Positions 1 through 8,198 of a stretch of 64,000 nucleotides of DNA are shown one piece after another. Both the position numbers and the translations under genes were made by a program. The DNA is taken from positions 992,001-1,056,000 of the forward strand of contig JANQRY010000003.1 of the NCBI GenBank assembly GCA_028284345.1. Direction: 5' to 3'. The first letter of the stretch is position 1. Every line of letters starts with the position of its first letter. The notes beneath the pieces were generated by a model. That model was given only the letters and a program-made list of their open reading frames with translations. It made no database searches and was not told the DNA's origin. This stretch comes from Hyphococcus sp. Its GTDB lineage: Bacteria; Pseudomonadota; Alphaproteobacteria; Caulobacterales; Parvularculaceae.

Positions 1-74
1 GCGAGGGCGCACACATGGGCAATGCCATTGCCCATTTGCCCCGCCCCGATGACGCCGATTTTTTGTATGGTCAT
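1..74 (-). CDS. 3-hydroxyacyl-CoA dehydrogenase, N-terminal fragment (runs off the window)
   Basis: Only the first 24 codons lie in the window. They read MTIQKIGVIGAGQMGNGIAH and onward, the GxGxxG dinucleotide-binding loop that opens 3-hydroxybutyryl/3-hydroxyacyl-CoA dehydrogenases, which oxidise the 3-hydroxyacyl-CoA intermediate with NAD(P). It begins 9 bases past the stop of etfA on the same strand, so it is probably the third gene of an etfB-etfA-hbd operon. This order is common in bacteria that make or use poly-hydroxybutyrate or oxidise fatty acids. Which acyl chain length it prefers cannot be told from this fragment. Confidence 0.85.
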   Translation of the reverse strand, partial: MTIQKIGVIGAGQMGNGIAHVCAL

Positions 75-83
75 GAACCTGCC

Positions 84-1025
84 CTACAAGCCCGCTTTGG
101 CCAATTCCTCTTCCAATTCCGGAACGGCCTGGAAAAGATCTGCCACCAGACCATAATCCGCCACCTGAAAAATGGGGGCCTCTTCGTCTTTGTTGATGGC
201 AACGATCACCTTTGAGTCTTTCATACCGGCCAGATGTTGAATGGCACCTGAAATGCCCACCGCAATGTAGAGTTCAGGTGCAACCACCTTGCCAGTTTGA
301 CCCACTTGATAGTCGTTAGGGACAAAGCCAGCATCAACCGCGGCCCGAGAGGCACCAATTGCTGCATTGAGTTTGTCTGCGACCTTCTCGAGAAGGGCAA
401 AATTTTCGCCTGATTGCATGCCTCGTCCACCGGAAATGATGATCTTCGCTGCGGTAAGTTCAGGGCGATCAGATTTCGTGAGTTCTTCACTCACAAAGCT
501 CGACAGGCCGGGATCGTCCACGGCATCCACGTTTTCGACCGCAGCAGATCCACCTTCCTCTGCAGCCTTAAACGCCGTAGTCCGTACCGTGATTATCTTC
601 TTTGGGTCGCCGGATTGAACCGTTTGCATGGCATTGCCGGCATAGATTGGGCGAACAAACGTATCCGCAGACTGAACTTCAACGATATCGGAAATCTGCA
701 TGACATCAAGCAGCGCAGCGACCCGGGGCATGACATTCTTACCCGTTGTCGTGGCTCCCGCCAGTGCGGCGTCATAGTTCGCCATCAGTTGAACAATGAG
801 GGCGGCGGTTGGTTCCGCCAATTGTTTCTCATAGTGCGGAGCATCGGCAACCAGAACTTTTCCAACACCGCTGATTTTACTTGCCGCTTCACCGACAGCG
901 CCGCATCCAGATCCGACAACAAGAACATCAACGTCAGATCCTAAGGCAGCCGCAGCACTCACGATCTTATGCGTGGAGTCACTAAGGGATTCATTGTTGT
1001 GATCAGCAATTACCAAGCTCGCCAT
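84..1025 (-). CDS. etfA: Electron transfer flavoprotein alpha subunit
   Basis: The 313-residue product has the usual EtfA length. Its C-terminal third (about 195-300) contains the FAD-binding region with the motif [12 protein letters not shown] and later [19 protein letters not shown], both hallmarks of the family. With EtfB it forms the soluble heterodimer that takes electrons from acyl-CoA dehydrogenases and passes them to ETF-ubiquinone oxidoreductase. The ATG overlaps the stop codon of etfB (TAATG), so the two are translationally coupled. The stop lies 9 bases before the hydroxyacyl-CoA dehydrogenase start, consistent with one operon for beta-oxidation. Confidence 0.97.
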   Translation of the reverse strand: MASLVIADHNNESLSDSTHKIVSAAAALGSDVDVLVVGSGCGAVGEAASKISGVGKVLVADAPHYEKQLAEPTAALIVQLMANYDAALAGATTTGKNVMPRVAALLDVMQISDIVEVQSADTFVRPIYAGNAMQTVQSGDPKKIITVRTTAFKAAEEGGSAAVENVDAVDDPGLSSFVSEELTKSDRPELTAAKIIISGGRGMQSGENFALLEKVADKLNAAIGASRAAVDAGFVPNDYQVGQTGKVVAPELYIAVGISGAIQHLAGMKDSKVIVAINKDEEAPIFQVADYGLVADLFQAVPELEEELAKAGL

Positions 1026-1774
1026 TAGATTACCCCCGCTTCATTGCGTAGCTTTTCAACCAGCTCCGCTACAGATTCGACTTTAACCCCGCCTTCTCTT
1101 TCCGGTGGTTCACTGACCTTCAGCACCGACAAGCGCGGAGTGAGATCAACACCGTACTCTTCGGGCGCCTTCTCATCGATCGGCTTCTTTTTGGCCTTCA
1201 TAATGTTGGGAAGCGACGCATAACGCGGTTCGTTCAAGCGGAGATCAACTGTCACGATTGCTGGCATAGCCAACTGCACAGTTTGCAAGCCACCATCAAT
1301 TTCCCGCGTAACATTAAGTTTGCCGTCCACCTGCTCAAGATTGAAGGCGAACGTCCCTTGCGGCCAGCCCAGCAAAGCTGCCAGCATTTGCCCCGTCTGA
1401 TTGCAATCATCGTCGATGGCCTGTTTTCCCAAGATCACCAACTCCGGGGATTCCGCGTCAACAATTCCTTTGAGAATCTTCGCAACCGCCAAAGGCTCAA
1501 CGGTTTCATCTGTTTTTACCAAGATCCCACGATCCGCACCCATCGCCAGCGCTGTACGGATGGTCTCTTGCGCTTGCTGTGGACCCACAGAGACTGCAAT
1601 TACTTCCGATGCGGCTCCAGCTTCCTTCAACCGCACTGCTTCCTCTACAGAGATCTCGTCAAATGGGTTCATCGACATCTTGACATTGGCCAGATCGACT
1701 CCCGTTTCGTCAGGCTTTACCCGAATCTTAACGTTGTAATCGACGACCCGCTTTATGGGCACCAAGACCTTCAT
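1025..1774 (-). CDS. etfB: Electron transfer flavoprotein beta subunit
   Basis: The protein (249 aa, the normal EtfB length) starts [19 protein letters not shown]. Around residue 160 it has the signature [20 protein letters not shown] followed by [19 protein letters not shown], the conserved AMP-binding/dehydrogenase-recognition segment of EtfB. It is the first gene of the operon. The start is preceded by GGAGAAAC at good distance. It partners EtfA as the electron carrier for acyl-CoA dehydrogenases such as the one encoded at 55860-57095. Confidence 0.97.
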   Translation of the reverse strand: MKVLVPIKRVVDYNVKIRVKPDETGVDLANVKMSMNPFDEISVEEAVRLKEAGAASEVIAVSVGPQQAQETIRTALAMGADRGILVKTDETVEPLAVAKILKGIVDAESPELVILGKQAIDDDCNQTGQMLAALLGWPQGTFAFNLEQVDGKLNVTREIDGGLQTVQLAMPAIVTVDLRLNEPRYASLPNIMKAKKKPIDEKAPEEYGVDLTPRLSVLKVSEPPEREGGVKVESVAELVEKLRNEAGVI

Positions 1775-2019
1775 GAAGTTTCTCCGTCCATAACCTATTT
1801 TTTTCTCAAAAACTGACCGCGCATCTTGCGCGTTTGGCGCGCTTTGGCAAGTAGAGGTTCGCCTGTCCTACGGCAAATCAAAGAAACCGGACCACAGAGA
1901 CATATTAGACACGTCAACGCAGGTTTCTATGGGAATTTTGTGCGCTGCAAAACTAATGACCGGTCGAATTGATGTCAATGGATGGGCGCCGGATGTTGGA
2001 GCGAGGGACTGGCGTAGGC

Positions 2020-2712
2020 TCAGATCTCTGCCGCAGGACCAAACAGCCGGACGCCTGGCCGGAGGAACAACGCGACCAAGACCACGCCGGCGACAAACCC
2101 TCCAATATGGGCCCACCAAGCGGTGCCGGTCCCCGGATCCAAAAACACGAACAAAACTTGATAGCCAAACCAGGCAATAAGAGCCAAGAACACAGGAATT
2201 CTGATCGGGATCTTGAACAACGCCAGAACCCATACGCGCACTCTAGGAAACAAAAGCAGATAGGCACCGATAATACCGGAAGTCGCCCCGCTCGCCCCAA
2301 TCATCGGCACGCCGGAATCGGCTTCAAACGCCACATGCGTCATCGCTGCGATGACGCCGCACAATATATAAAACACGAAGAATCGAGCATGCCCCATCGC
2401 ATCTTCCACATTGTCTCCAAACACCCACAAGAAGACCATGTTGATGCCCAAATGCATCCACGATCCGTGCAGAAACATATGCGTGACAATCGACGACCAG
2501 ATCGGCCAATAGCTAAAATCCGGGGGCAACATGGTCGAGGTCAAAAACGCGGTCGGGACCAACCCACCCTGCAAATACACCGCTGTGGTTTCTTCAGGCG
2601 GCAGTGTCGTTTGCCACAAAAATACGAGACAATTTGTCACAATCAGTACGATCGTGACGCCTTGAAACTGAATATGCCGAAGCCGGTTTTTGTCATGAAG
2701 AGGCAAAAACAT
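2020..2712 (-). CDS. Rhomboid family intramembrane serine protease
   Basis: This 230-residue polytopic membrane protein carries the rhomboid signature. Residues 137-150 contain the GASG loop with the presumed nucleophile Ser141, and His202 in WWAHIGGFVAG is the presumed catalytic base. The N-terminal part holds HGSWMHLGINMVFLWVFG, the conserved His/Asn helix that forms the oxyanion site. Rhomboids cleave transmembrane substrates within the bilayer; the substrate here is unknown. It stands alone, about 245 bases from etfB and divergent from the lysozyme-like gene. Confidence 0.93.
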   Translation of the reverse strand: MFLPLHDKNRLRHIQFQGVTIVLIVTNCLVFLWQTTLPPEETTAVYLQGGLVPTAFLTSTMLPPDFSYWPIWSSIVTHMFLHGSWMHLGINMVFLWVFGDNVEDAMGHARFFVFYILCGVIAAMTHVAFEADSGVPMIGASGATSGIIGAYLLLFPRVRVWVLALFKIPIRIPVFLALIAWFGYQVLFVFLDPGTGTAWWAHIGGFVAGVVLVALFLRPGVRLFGPAAEI

Positions 2713-2884
2713 CGTCTACGCATCCCCAACGTGTAGATATCCCATTGCGCCAACAGTGCCATAGAACAGGTAGCGGGCAAAATTGTGTCCGGCGCTAGAT
2801 CTGATGGCACAGCTGCCTAAGTGACGCCTTTCTGTTAAGGTCCCATGTCGAATACAACCAGATTAAACATAGCCTGCTCATTGT

Positions 2885-3439
2885 ATGGACCTTTCACCGA
2901 TGCAAATGCGAGTTGCAATTCTGGCCGCGGCATTGATGATCGCCGGCGCCGTCTTTTATTTTGTAGGTGAAGGCGGACCCGGATCCGATCGGACCTTGGT
3001 CACAACCAAGGCAGGCTATGATTTGATTAAGGAACGCGAGGACTTGCGCCTGGACGCCTATCAGGGACCGAGCGGCAAATGGACAATTGGTTGGGGACAC
3101 ACACAATCCGCTGAGCCTGGTCTGTCGATATCGCGGCGTGAGGCAGTCGATCTCCTTCAACAGGATGTCAAGTACACCGAAGAGCATGTGCTGCGCATGC
3201 TCGAAGTGCCCGTCAATCAAAACGAGTTCAACGCTTTGGTCTCGTTTGCGTTCAATGTAGGCATAACAAGGTTTCGCCGCTCCAGCGTCTTGCGTGAATT
3301 GAATGCGGGCAACCGCCACGCCGCAGCGGACGCATTCCTCTTGTGGACAAAAATCCGCATCAACGGGGAGCTGAGAGAAAGCTCCTATCTCGTTAAACAT
3401 CGCACCGCCGAACGCGAACTCTTTCTCAAACCGAGTTAG
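2885..3439 (+). CDS. Membrane-anchored GH24 (phage-type) lysozyme-like protein
   Basis: The protein has 184 residues. An N-terminal hydrophobic segment (about 8-27) probably anchors it in the inner membrane, facing the periplasm. The rest matches T4/lambdoid-type lysozymes (GH24): the catalytic Glu is probably Glu52, followed by LDAY, then KWTIGWGHT with the conserved Thr67, and a helical part with NEFNALVSFAFNVG. The aspartate normally nine residues after the Glu is Gly61 here, so peptidoglycan cleavage may be weakened or use another residue. No holin, spanin or other phage gene is nearby, so this looks like a resident muramidase rather than prophage debris. Confidence 0.85.
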   Translation: MDLSPMQMRVAILAAALMIAGAVFYFVGEGGPGSDRTLVTTKAGYDLIKEREDLRLDAYQGPSGKWTIGWGHTQSAEPGLSISRREAVDLLQQDVKYTEEHVLRMLEVPVNQNEFNALVSFAFNVGITRFRRSSVLRELNAGNRHAAADAFLLWTKIRINGELRESSYLVKHRTAERELFLKPS

Positions 3440-3568
3440 ACACCCCTCAAAACCACAAAAGACCCGCGCTGCGGCTTGTGACCCTTTGCGTTAGCGCCCA
3501 TACTGGTCCGACAACGCGCAAAGTCTGGAACCGGCCGGACGAAGCGCGAGATTTTTGAGGGAACGCAT

Positions 3569-4504
3569 ATGAAAAAACATGGATTGATTTGTGCACTAAC
3601 CACACTCATCGTAGCTGGGGCCGCCGCCGAAGAGGATTGGTACCCCTCTCCTTACGGAGCAGATGACACGATTGGCGCCCTGAATCTGCTAACTGAAGAC
3701 AGCGTCAAGAACGCCGCGAGCCTGATCCAGACCGGAAAGGTCTACCAACTGGGTGTTGTGACAGGGCCGGAGACTCCGGGATACGGGCACCGGACCTACC
3801 AGATCATCATCACGCCTCACGGTGACGGCAATACGCCCGGACTGGGAGCGACAAAAGGCACCGCAAATGACGACTATTTGGGGGCTTGGGTAGGCATAGG
3901 ATCTCAAATCGATGGCTTTGCGCATTTCGGAACCGATCACAAATACTATAACGGCACGCCGGTGGCTGACATATTTGGTCCTGTTGGTGTCAAAAAATTC
4001 GGCACAGAGAACATCCCTCCCATCGTGACACGAGGGGTGATGCTCAACATTGCTAGAATACGCGGTGTAGAGATGATGGATGCTGGCGATGCCATCACCG
4101 TGGCTGACATCGAAGCCGCAATGGCCGCCCAAAACGTTGAGATCGGCACCGGGGACGTCGTCCTCTTACATACCGGTTGGCAACGCCTCTCGACAGAAGA
4201 TCCAAAGCGGTTTATCGCCGGAGAGCCCGGCATCATAGAAGAGTCCGCCATCTTCCTCGCTGATAAAGGTGTCGTGGCAATTGGAGCAGATACATGGGGT
4301 GTCGAGGCGGCGCCCGGTCCGGACCCTGAACGTATCTTTCCGGTCCATAGTTTTCTCCTCGCCAAACGCGGCATTCACATCTTGGAAAATATGCAGACCG
4401 CGGAACTTGCTGCCGATGGCGCAAGTGAGTTCATGTTTGTCTTAGGCGTTCCACGCTTTCAAGGCGCCGTGCAGATGGTCATCAATCCGGTAGCTATCCG
4501 CTGA
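3569..4504 (+). CDS. Secreted cyclase-family (kynurenine formamidase-like) hydrolase
   Basis: The first about 20 residues form a Sec signal peptide ending AGAAA, so the 311-residue protein is probably periplasmic. The body belongs to the cyclase/kynurenine formamidase superfamily: GSQIDGFAHFGTDHKYYNG corresponds to the metal-binding HxGTHxDxPxH-type segment, in a variant form lacking the first His, and the later VVLLHTGW and GVVAIGADTWGVEAAPG segments are typical. Members are Mn or Zn hydrolases acting on amides or cyclic substrates such as isatin or N-formylkynurenine. The true substrate is not evident. An inverted repeat follows the stop. The gene appears to be monocistronic. Confidence 0.85.
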   Translation: MKKHGLICALTTLIVAGAAAEEDWYPSPYGADDTIGALNLLTEDSVKNAASLIQTGKVYQLGVVTGPETPGYGHRTYQIIITPHGDGNTPGLGATKGTANDDYLGAWVGIGSQIDGFAHFGTDHKYYNGTPVADIFGPVGVKKFGTENIPPIVTRGVMLNIARIRGVEMMDAGDAITVADIEAAMAAQNVEIGTGDVVLLHTGWQRLSTEDPKRFIAGEPGIIEESAIFLADKGVVAIGADTWGVEAAPGPDPERIFPVHSFLLAKRGIHILENMQTAELAADGASEFMFVLGVPRFQGAVQMVINPVAIR

Positions 4505-4505
4505 G

Positions 4506-4558
4506 GCGAAGGGCTCACGGCGCTTTGACCGGTGACGCGCCGCGAGCTCACCCTTCGC
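4506..4558. repeat. Inverted repeat after the cyclase gene
   Basis: Arms GCGAAGGG (4506-4513) and CCCTTCGC (4551-4558) are perfectly complementary, with an inner GGCGC/GCGCC pair. The structure begins right after the stop codon at 4504, so it could stabilise or end the transcript. There is no T-run, so a simple intrinsic terminator is not shown. Confidence 0.45.
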
Positions 4559-4736
4559 GCAGAGACATCAAAAGAAGGAAATTGTCCACAACAACGTCCC
4601 ATAGGAGGATCTAGTGCGCCGGTTAGGTTCACAAGATTCGCATGTTCCAAGCATCACGGACATCGTCCTGGATTCCCCGCTCCCCGAAGATGTGCCATAT
4701 TGAAGTGATTCGGCGTCGGCAGGTCCAAGCGCGCGC

Positions 4737-6659
4737 ATGGATGAGTATGGGTTGCATGTCGACCAAGAGGCCATTTGTCCGCACACGCGTGTTCTGGCGA
4801 CGATGATGAACTCTCTTTGGCGTTCACATGCCGGAGAAAAACGAGCGGCGGATGACGTGCGGGAAACAACTCTCGAATATGGGCCTGCCCGAGCGCAAGG
4901 CGGGATCGCAGCCAGTGTACCGGCAACCAAGACCGGAAGCACCGCCCTGGACGCCCCGAAGGAAACGCCGACTGTTTTGATTTCGCTGGTCACCAAGGAC
5001 AGCGGCCAACATATCTTCCCATTCTTTCAGTGCATCGAGAACCAGTCCTACCCTTTGAGGTTCATATGCGTGTCTGTCACAGACATCGGGTCATCCGACG
5101 ATACCATTCCACGGCTCGCCCGTGCCAAAGAACACTTGGGCAAAAGGATCGGTCGATTTGAGTTTGAACAGCACAAAGACAAAACAGAAGGAGCAGGACA
5201 CAATTTCAATGCCTCAAAGGGCGACTATGATTTCGTCTTAGTTGTCTCCCCTCACGTCAGCCTAGACATTGAAGCGATCAGGGCCACGATCAATCTATCA
5301 CAAATGTCCACGCCTGATGTGGCAGCATGGGAACTCAAACAACGCCCTGTCGAAAGCAGCAAAATCTACTCGCCCTCGACGCTGGAAACCTCCTGGACCA
5401 CATCCAGCTGCACACTTTTCCGAATGAACGCTCTACGTGACGTAGGCGGGTTCGAAGAGCGCGCACTCGACAAGGGCAAAGATGTCGAGTTGTCCTACCG
5501 CCTGAGGGATTCCGGATACAGGTTGCTCTATTGTCCGCAGGCATCTTTTTGGTGTCAGGACGAAGAAGACATAAAAGAACAACGGGCCGACTTAACGCCA
5601 GAGGCAAGACTCTCGAACCTGTTCATCAGAATGCGGTATGGGTCCCTGCCCCAAAAACTGACAATTCCGAAATTGGTCTTTGATTTGTGGCGGCACAGTC
5701 AAACCAGCAAAAAAGCAAAAGCTGAGTTTCCGCTTTTGATGCAAAGGGTAATCACAGATACGCCCAAATACTTGCTTGGCAAACGACGCTCGTCCCGCAC
5801 GTTTCCCATCTGTGGCTGGGACTTGGAGCTGATGCGCTCCGGCAAGTCTAGGAATTTGTCGCCCGGCGCTCTCATCGGATCGCCTCCGGTGAGCATCATC
5901 ATTTGCAAGTCAAGAGAAGATAATGGCTTTTTATTGGAATGCATGCGGAGCATTGCCAACCAAAGCTATCCAAACTTGGAGATCATCGTCGTTGAGCGCG
6001 CGCAAGACGGAAAAAAAGAAGAGCGCCTTCTGTTGGATCGGGTCTTCGGTCCGGAACTTCCCGTGAAGTTTTCTCTTTGCGAGAGCGAAAGCTGGCCTGA
6101 CCTGGCCAATCAAGGGTTGGAATTGGCGACAGGAGAATATCTTACGGTCATCGGAGATGACACTCTCTTATTCGCAGACCATTTCGAACGCATGATTGAC
6201 GCGCTGAACAAAAACAAAGACGCCTCGATTGCCTACTCAATGCATATGGAGATCGAAACCGAAGAAACGCCGAGCAAAAATTTTTCCTATTATGAGAGTC
6301 GCATCAACCGTCCCGACCAACAACCATTTGCCAGGGCACGCCTATGGTCGGAAGACTGCATTCCATTTTCGGCTGTCATATTCCACCGGGCAGCTTACGA
6401 GCTTCATGGTAAGTTGGACACGGAACTTGCGAGCGCCGCGGGTTGGGATCTGTTAACGCGATTTTCACTGTCTGAGAATTTCGAGTTCGTCGACAGGGCA
6501 ACACTCATCTTGCGGACACCCGCGTCCAAGGAAGAACGCAAGTCCCGACTCGCAGAGCAGGAAATGCACGCAGAGGCGGCAAAACTAAAACAGCACGAAT
6601 ACAAGCTGAATATCACGCCTGCGGATATACTGGCGATGCACCGCGATCTTGGCCGCTGA
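4737..6659 (+). CDS. Two-domain family 2 glycosyltransferase-like protein
   Basis: The 640-residue product contains two GT-A folds in tandem. The first (about residues 78-290) begins PTVLISLVTKDSGQHIFPFF, keeps the acceptor-side DVELSYRLRDSGYRLLY motif, but has SPHVSLD where the metal-binding DxD is expected. The second (about 375-600) begins PPVSIIICKSREDNGFLLEC and has GEYLTVIGDDTLLFADHFERM with an intact DD. The second domain is therefore the likelier catalytic one. The start is uncertain: the ATG used has no clear ribosome site, and an ATG-ATG pair near 4803 is an alternative. The type I secretion genes lie convergently downstream. The sugar and acceptor are unknown. Confidence 0.8.
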   Translation: MDEYGLHVDQEAICPHTRVLATMMNSLWRSHAGEKRAADDVRETTLEYGPARAQGGIAASVPATKTGSTALDAPKETPTVLISLVTKDSGQHIFPFFQCIENQSYPLRFICVSVTDIGSSDDTIPRLARAKEHLGKRIGRFEFEQHKDKTEGAGHNFNASKGDYDFVLVVSPHVSLDIEAIRATINLSQMSTPDVAAWELKQRPVESSKIYSPSTLETSWTTSSCTLFRMNALRDVGGFEERALDKGKDVELSYRLRDSGYRLLYCPQASFWCQDEEDIKEQRADLTPEARLSNLFIRMRYGSLPQKLTIPKLVFDLWRHSQTSKKAKAEFPLLMQRVITDTPKYLLGKRRSSRTFPICGWDLELMRSGKSRNLSPGALIGSPPVSIIICKSREDNGFLLECMRSIANQSYPNLEIIVVERAQDGKKEERLLLDRVFGPELPVKFSLCESESWPDLANQGLELATGEYLTVIGDDTLLFADHFERMIDALNKNKDASIAYSMHMEIETEETPSKNFSYYESRINRPDQQPFARARLWSEDCIPFSAVIFHRAAYELHGKLDTELASAAGWDLLTRFSLSENFEFVDRATLILRTPASKEERKSRLAEQEMHAEAAKLKQHEYKLNITPADILAMHRDLGR

Positions 6660-6736
6660 TGAAGTCGGATATTCCCGTTCGATAGGCCCGGAGCTGGCCA
6701 AAAACCGATCCAGTTAACACCGGTGTATCAAGCAGC

Positions 6737-8197
6737 TTACGCTTCCCGCCCCCCACGGCGGAACGTCGATCGAAAGGGCGCGGTCAAGTACTGCAACGCT
6801 GTGCGCTTGCCGGTCACCATCATCACCTCGACCGGCATGCCGGGATAGAGTTGGACTTCCTTAAAGGCATCCAACTTAGCCAAATCAACTTCGACGCGGG
6901 CTGAATAGTAATTGTCGCCGGTGACTTCATCCCGCAAAATGTCTGCCGACACCTGCCGGACAACCGCGTCCAGATTTGGCGTGTTCCGCGCATTGTAAGC
7001 GCTGAGCACAACACGCGCCTCCTGTCCACGATAGACCACATCGATGTCACGCGGATTGACCCGAGCCGACACAATGAGGGAGTCCCCGATCGGAACGATT
7101 TCCATGACCGTTTCACCCGGTTGCACAATGCCGCCAATCGTATGGGTCTTCATATTGACGACGATACCGGAGCGCGGCGCAACAATGGCCGTACGCATTT
7201 GTTGATTCTGTGTCGCCTTTAGCCGCTCTTGTAGGTCCGCCAACTGAGTCTGCGTTTCTTTCAACTGTTCCGCACTTTGAGCAAGAAACCGGTTGATGAT
7301 ATCTTTGATGGACAAATCGTTCTGCAAGATTCTTTGCCGTGCCCGAGCAATATCCGCCTGGAACTGACCGATCCGGCCACCAATCTCCGTCTGTGTACGG
7401 CGCAATGCCAAAAGTCGGGGCTTCCTCTCAAGGCCTTTGTTGAAGAGCTCCGTGACACTCTCAACTTCTTCCTCGATGAGCTTAAGCTGCTCCTGTTCTG
7501 ATTTCATTTGCGCTTTCAGGCCGGCAATCTCTTGCTCGAACTGATTAACCTGTTGATCGAGAACATCTACTTGCCCCTGCAAAGCACGCTTGCGGCTCAT
7601 AAACAGGCGATCTTGCGTCTCGATAACCTCACGCACTTCTGGCGATTGTGCATGCAACAAGAGCTCCTTCGGATAGACTGGCGCCTCAAGCCCGTCTTGC
7701 TCAGCAATCAAAGCCGCTTCCCGAGCCATGGATGTGCGGTATTGGGCAAGCAAGAGATCGACACTCGCACTCGTGTTGGTGTCATCCAGACGGACAAGAA
7801 CATCACCCTGTTCAACGCGTGCACCCTCGGAAACCAAGATGTCTTTGACGATCCCGCCTTCCAAATGTTGGACGGCCTTCCGGTTCGAATCGACTGTGAC
7901 CTGACCGCTCGCAATAGCCGCACTGGTCAGGGGCGCTAATGCCGCCCACAACAAAAACACGCCTAAGAATCCAACAATACTGGTCACACCGATAAAGACA
8001 GGTCGCCGCACAAGGCCATAGGGCGTTGTCCCAATCGATTTCGGCACCAATCCGTGATCCACATGGTCGATCGACATAAAGCGATCAAACGCTTCACGCC
8101 CACGCTCAACCTTTGTCCGCACCCGGTCCGCCGCTTCCGACTGGCGCACCTGCTCGGCATAGCCTTTCAGCTTAGTCTTAAGGGAAGAGATTTCCAT
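6737..8197 (-). CDS. HlyD/PrtE-family type I secretion periplasmic adaptor
   Basis: The 486-residue protein has one N-terminal transmembrane helix (about residues 70-90), a lipoyl-like half (ASGQVTVDSNRKAVQHLEGG), a long coiled coil rich in Gln/Glu (about 190-330), and the second lipoyl/beta-barrel part with IVAPRSGIVVNMKTHTIGG and YPGMPVEVMMVTG. This is the membrane-fusion adaptor that links an inner-membrane ABC exporter to an outer-membrane TolC-type channel. It starts 1 base after the stop of the ABC gene, so the two form an operon. No TolC gene or RTX-type substrate is seen nearby, so the exported protein must be encoded elsewhere. Confidence 0.95.
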   Translation of the reverse strand: MEISSLKTKLKGYAEQVRQSEAADRVRTKVERGREAFDRFMSIDHVDHGLVPKSIGTTPYGLVRRPVFIGVTSIVGFLGVFLLWAALAPLTSAAIASGQVTVDSNRKAVQHLEGGIVKDILVSEGARVEQGDVLVRLDDTNTSASVDLLLAQYRTSMAREAALIAEQDGLEAPVYPKELLLHAQSPEVREVIETQDRLFMSRKRALQGQVDVLDQQVNQFEQEIAGLKAQMKSEQEQLKLIEEEVESVTELFNKGLERKPRLLALRRTQTEIGGRIGQFQADIARARQRILQNDLSIKDIINRFLAQSAEQLKETQTQLADLQERLKATQNQQMRTAIVAPRSGIVVNMKTHTIGGIVQPGETVMEIVPIGDSLIVSARVNPRDIDVVYRGQEARVVLSAYNARNTPNLDAVVRQVSADILRDEVTGDNYYSARVEVDLAKLDAFKEVQLYPGMPVEVMMVTGKRTALQYLTAPFRSTFRRGGREA

Positions 8198-8198
8198 G

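Noticed and set aside
414-944. A 176-codon plus-strand frame in etfA
   Set aside because: Antisense to a fully conserved EtfA, without a plausible protein.
2885-3439. The lysozyme-like gene as a prophage remnant
   Set aside because: No holin, spanin, integrase or structural phage gene is nearby, and the protein has a membrane anchor rather than a phage-type layout.
7870-7900. GGTTCGAATC, similar to a tRNA T-loop
   Set aside because: It lies inside the HlyD-family gene and no acceptor or anticodon stem can be drawn around it.
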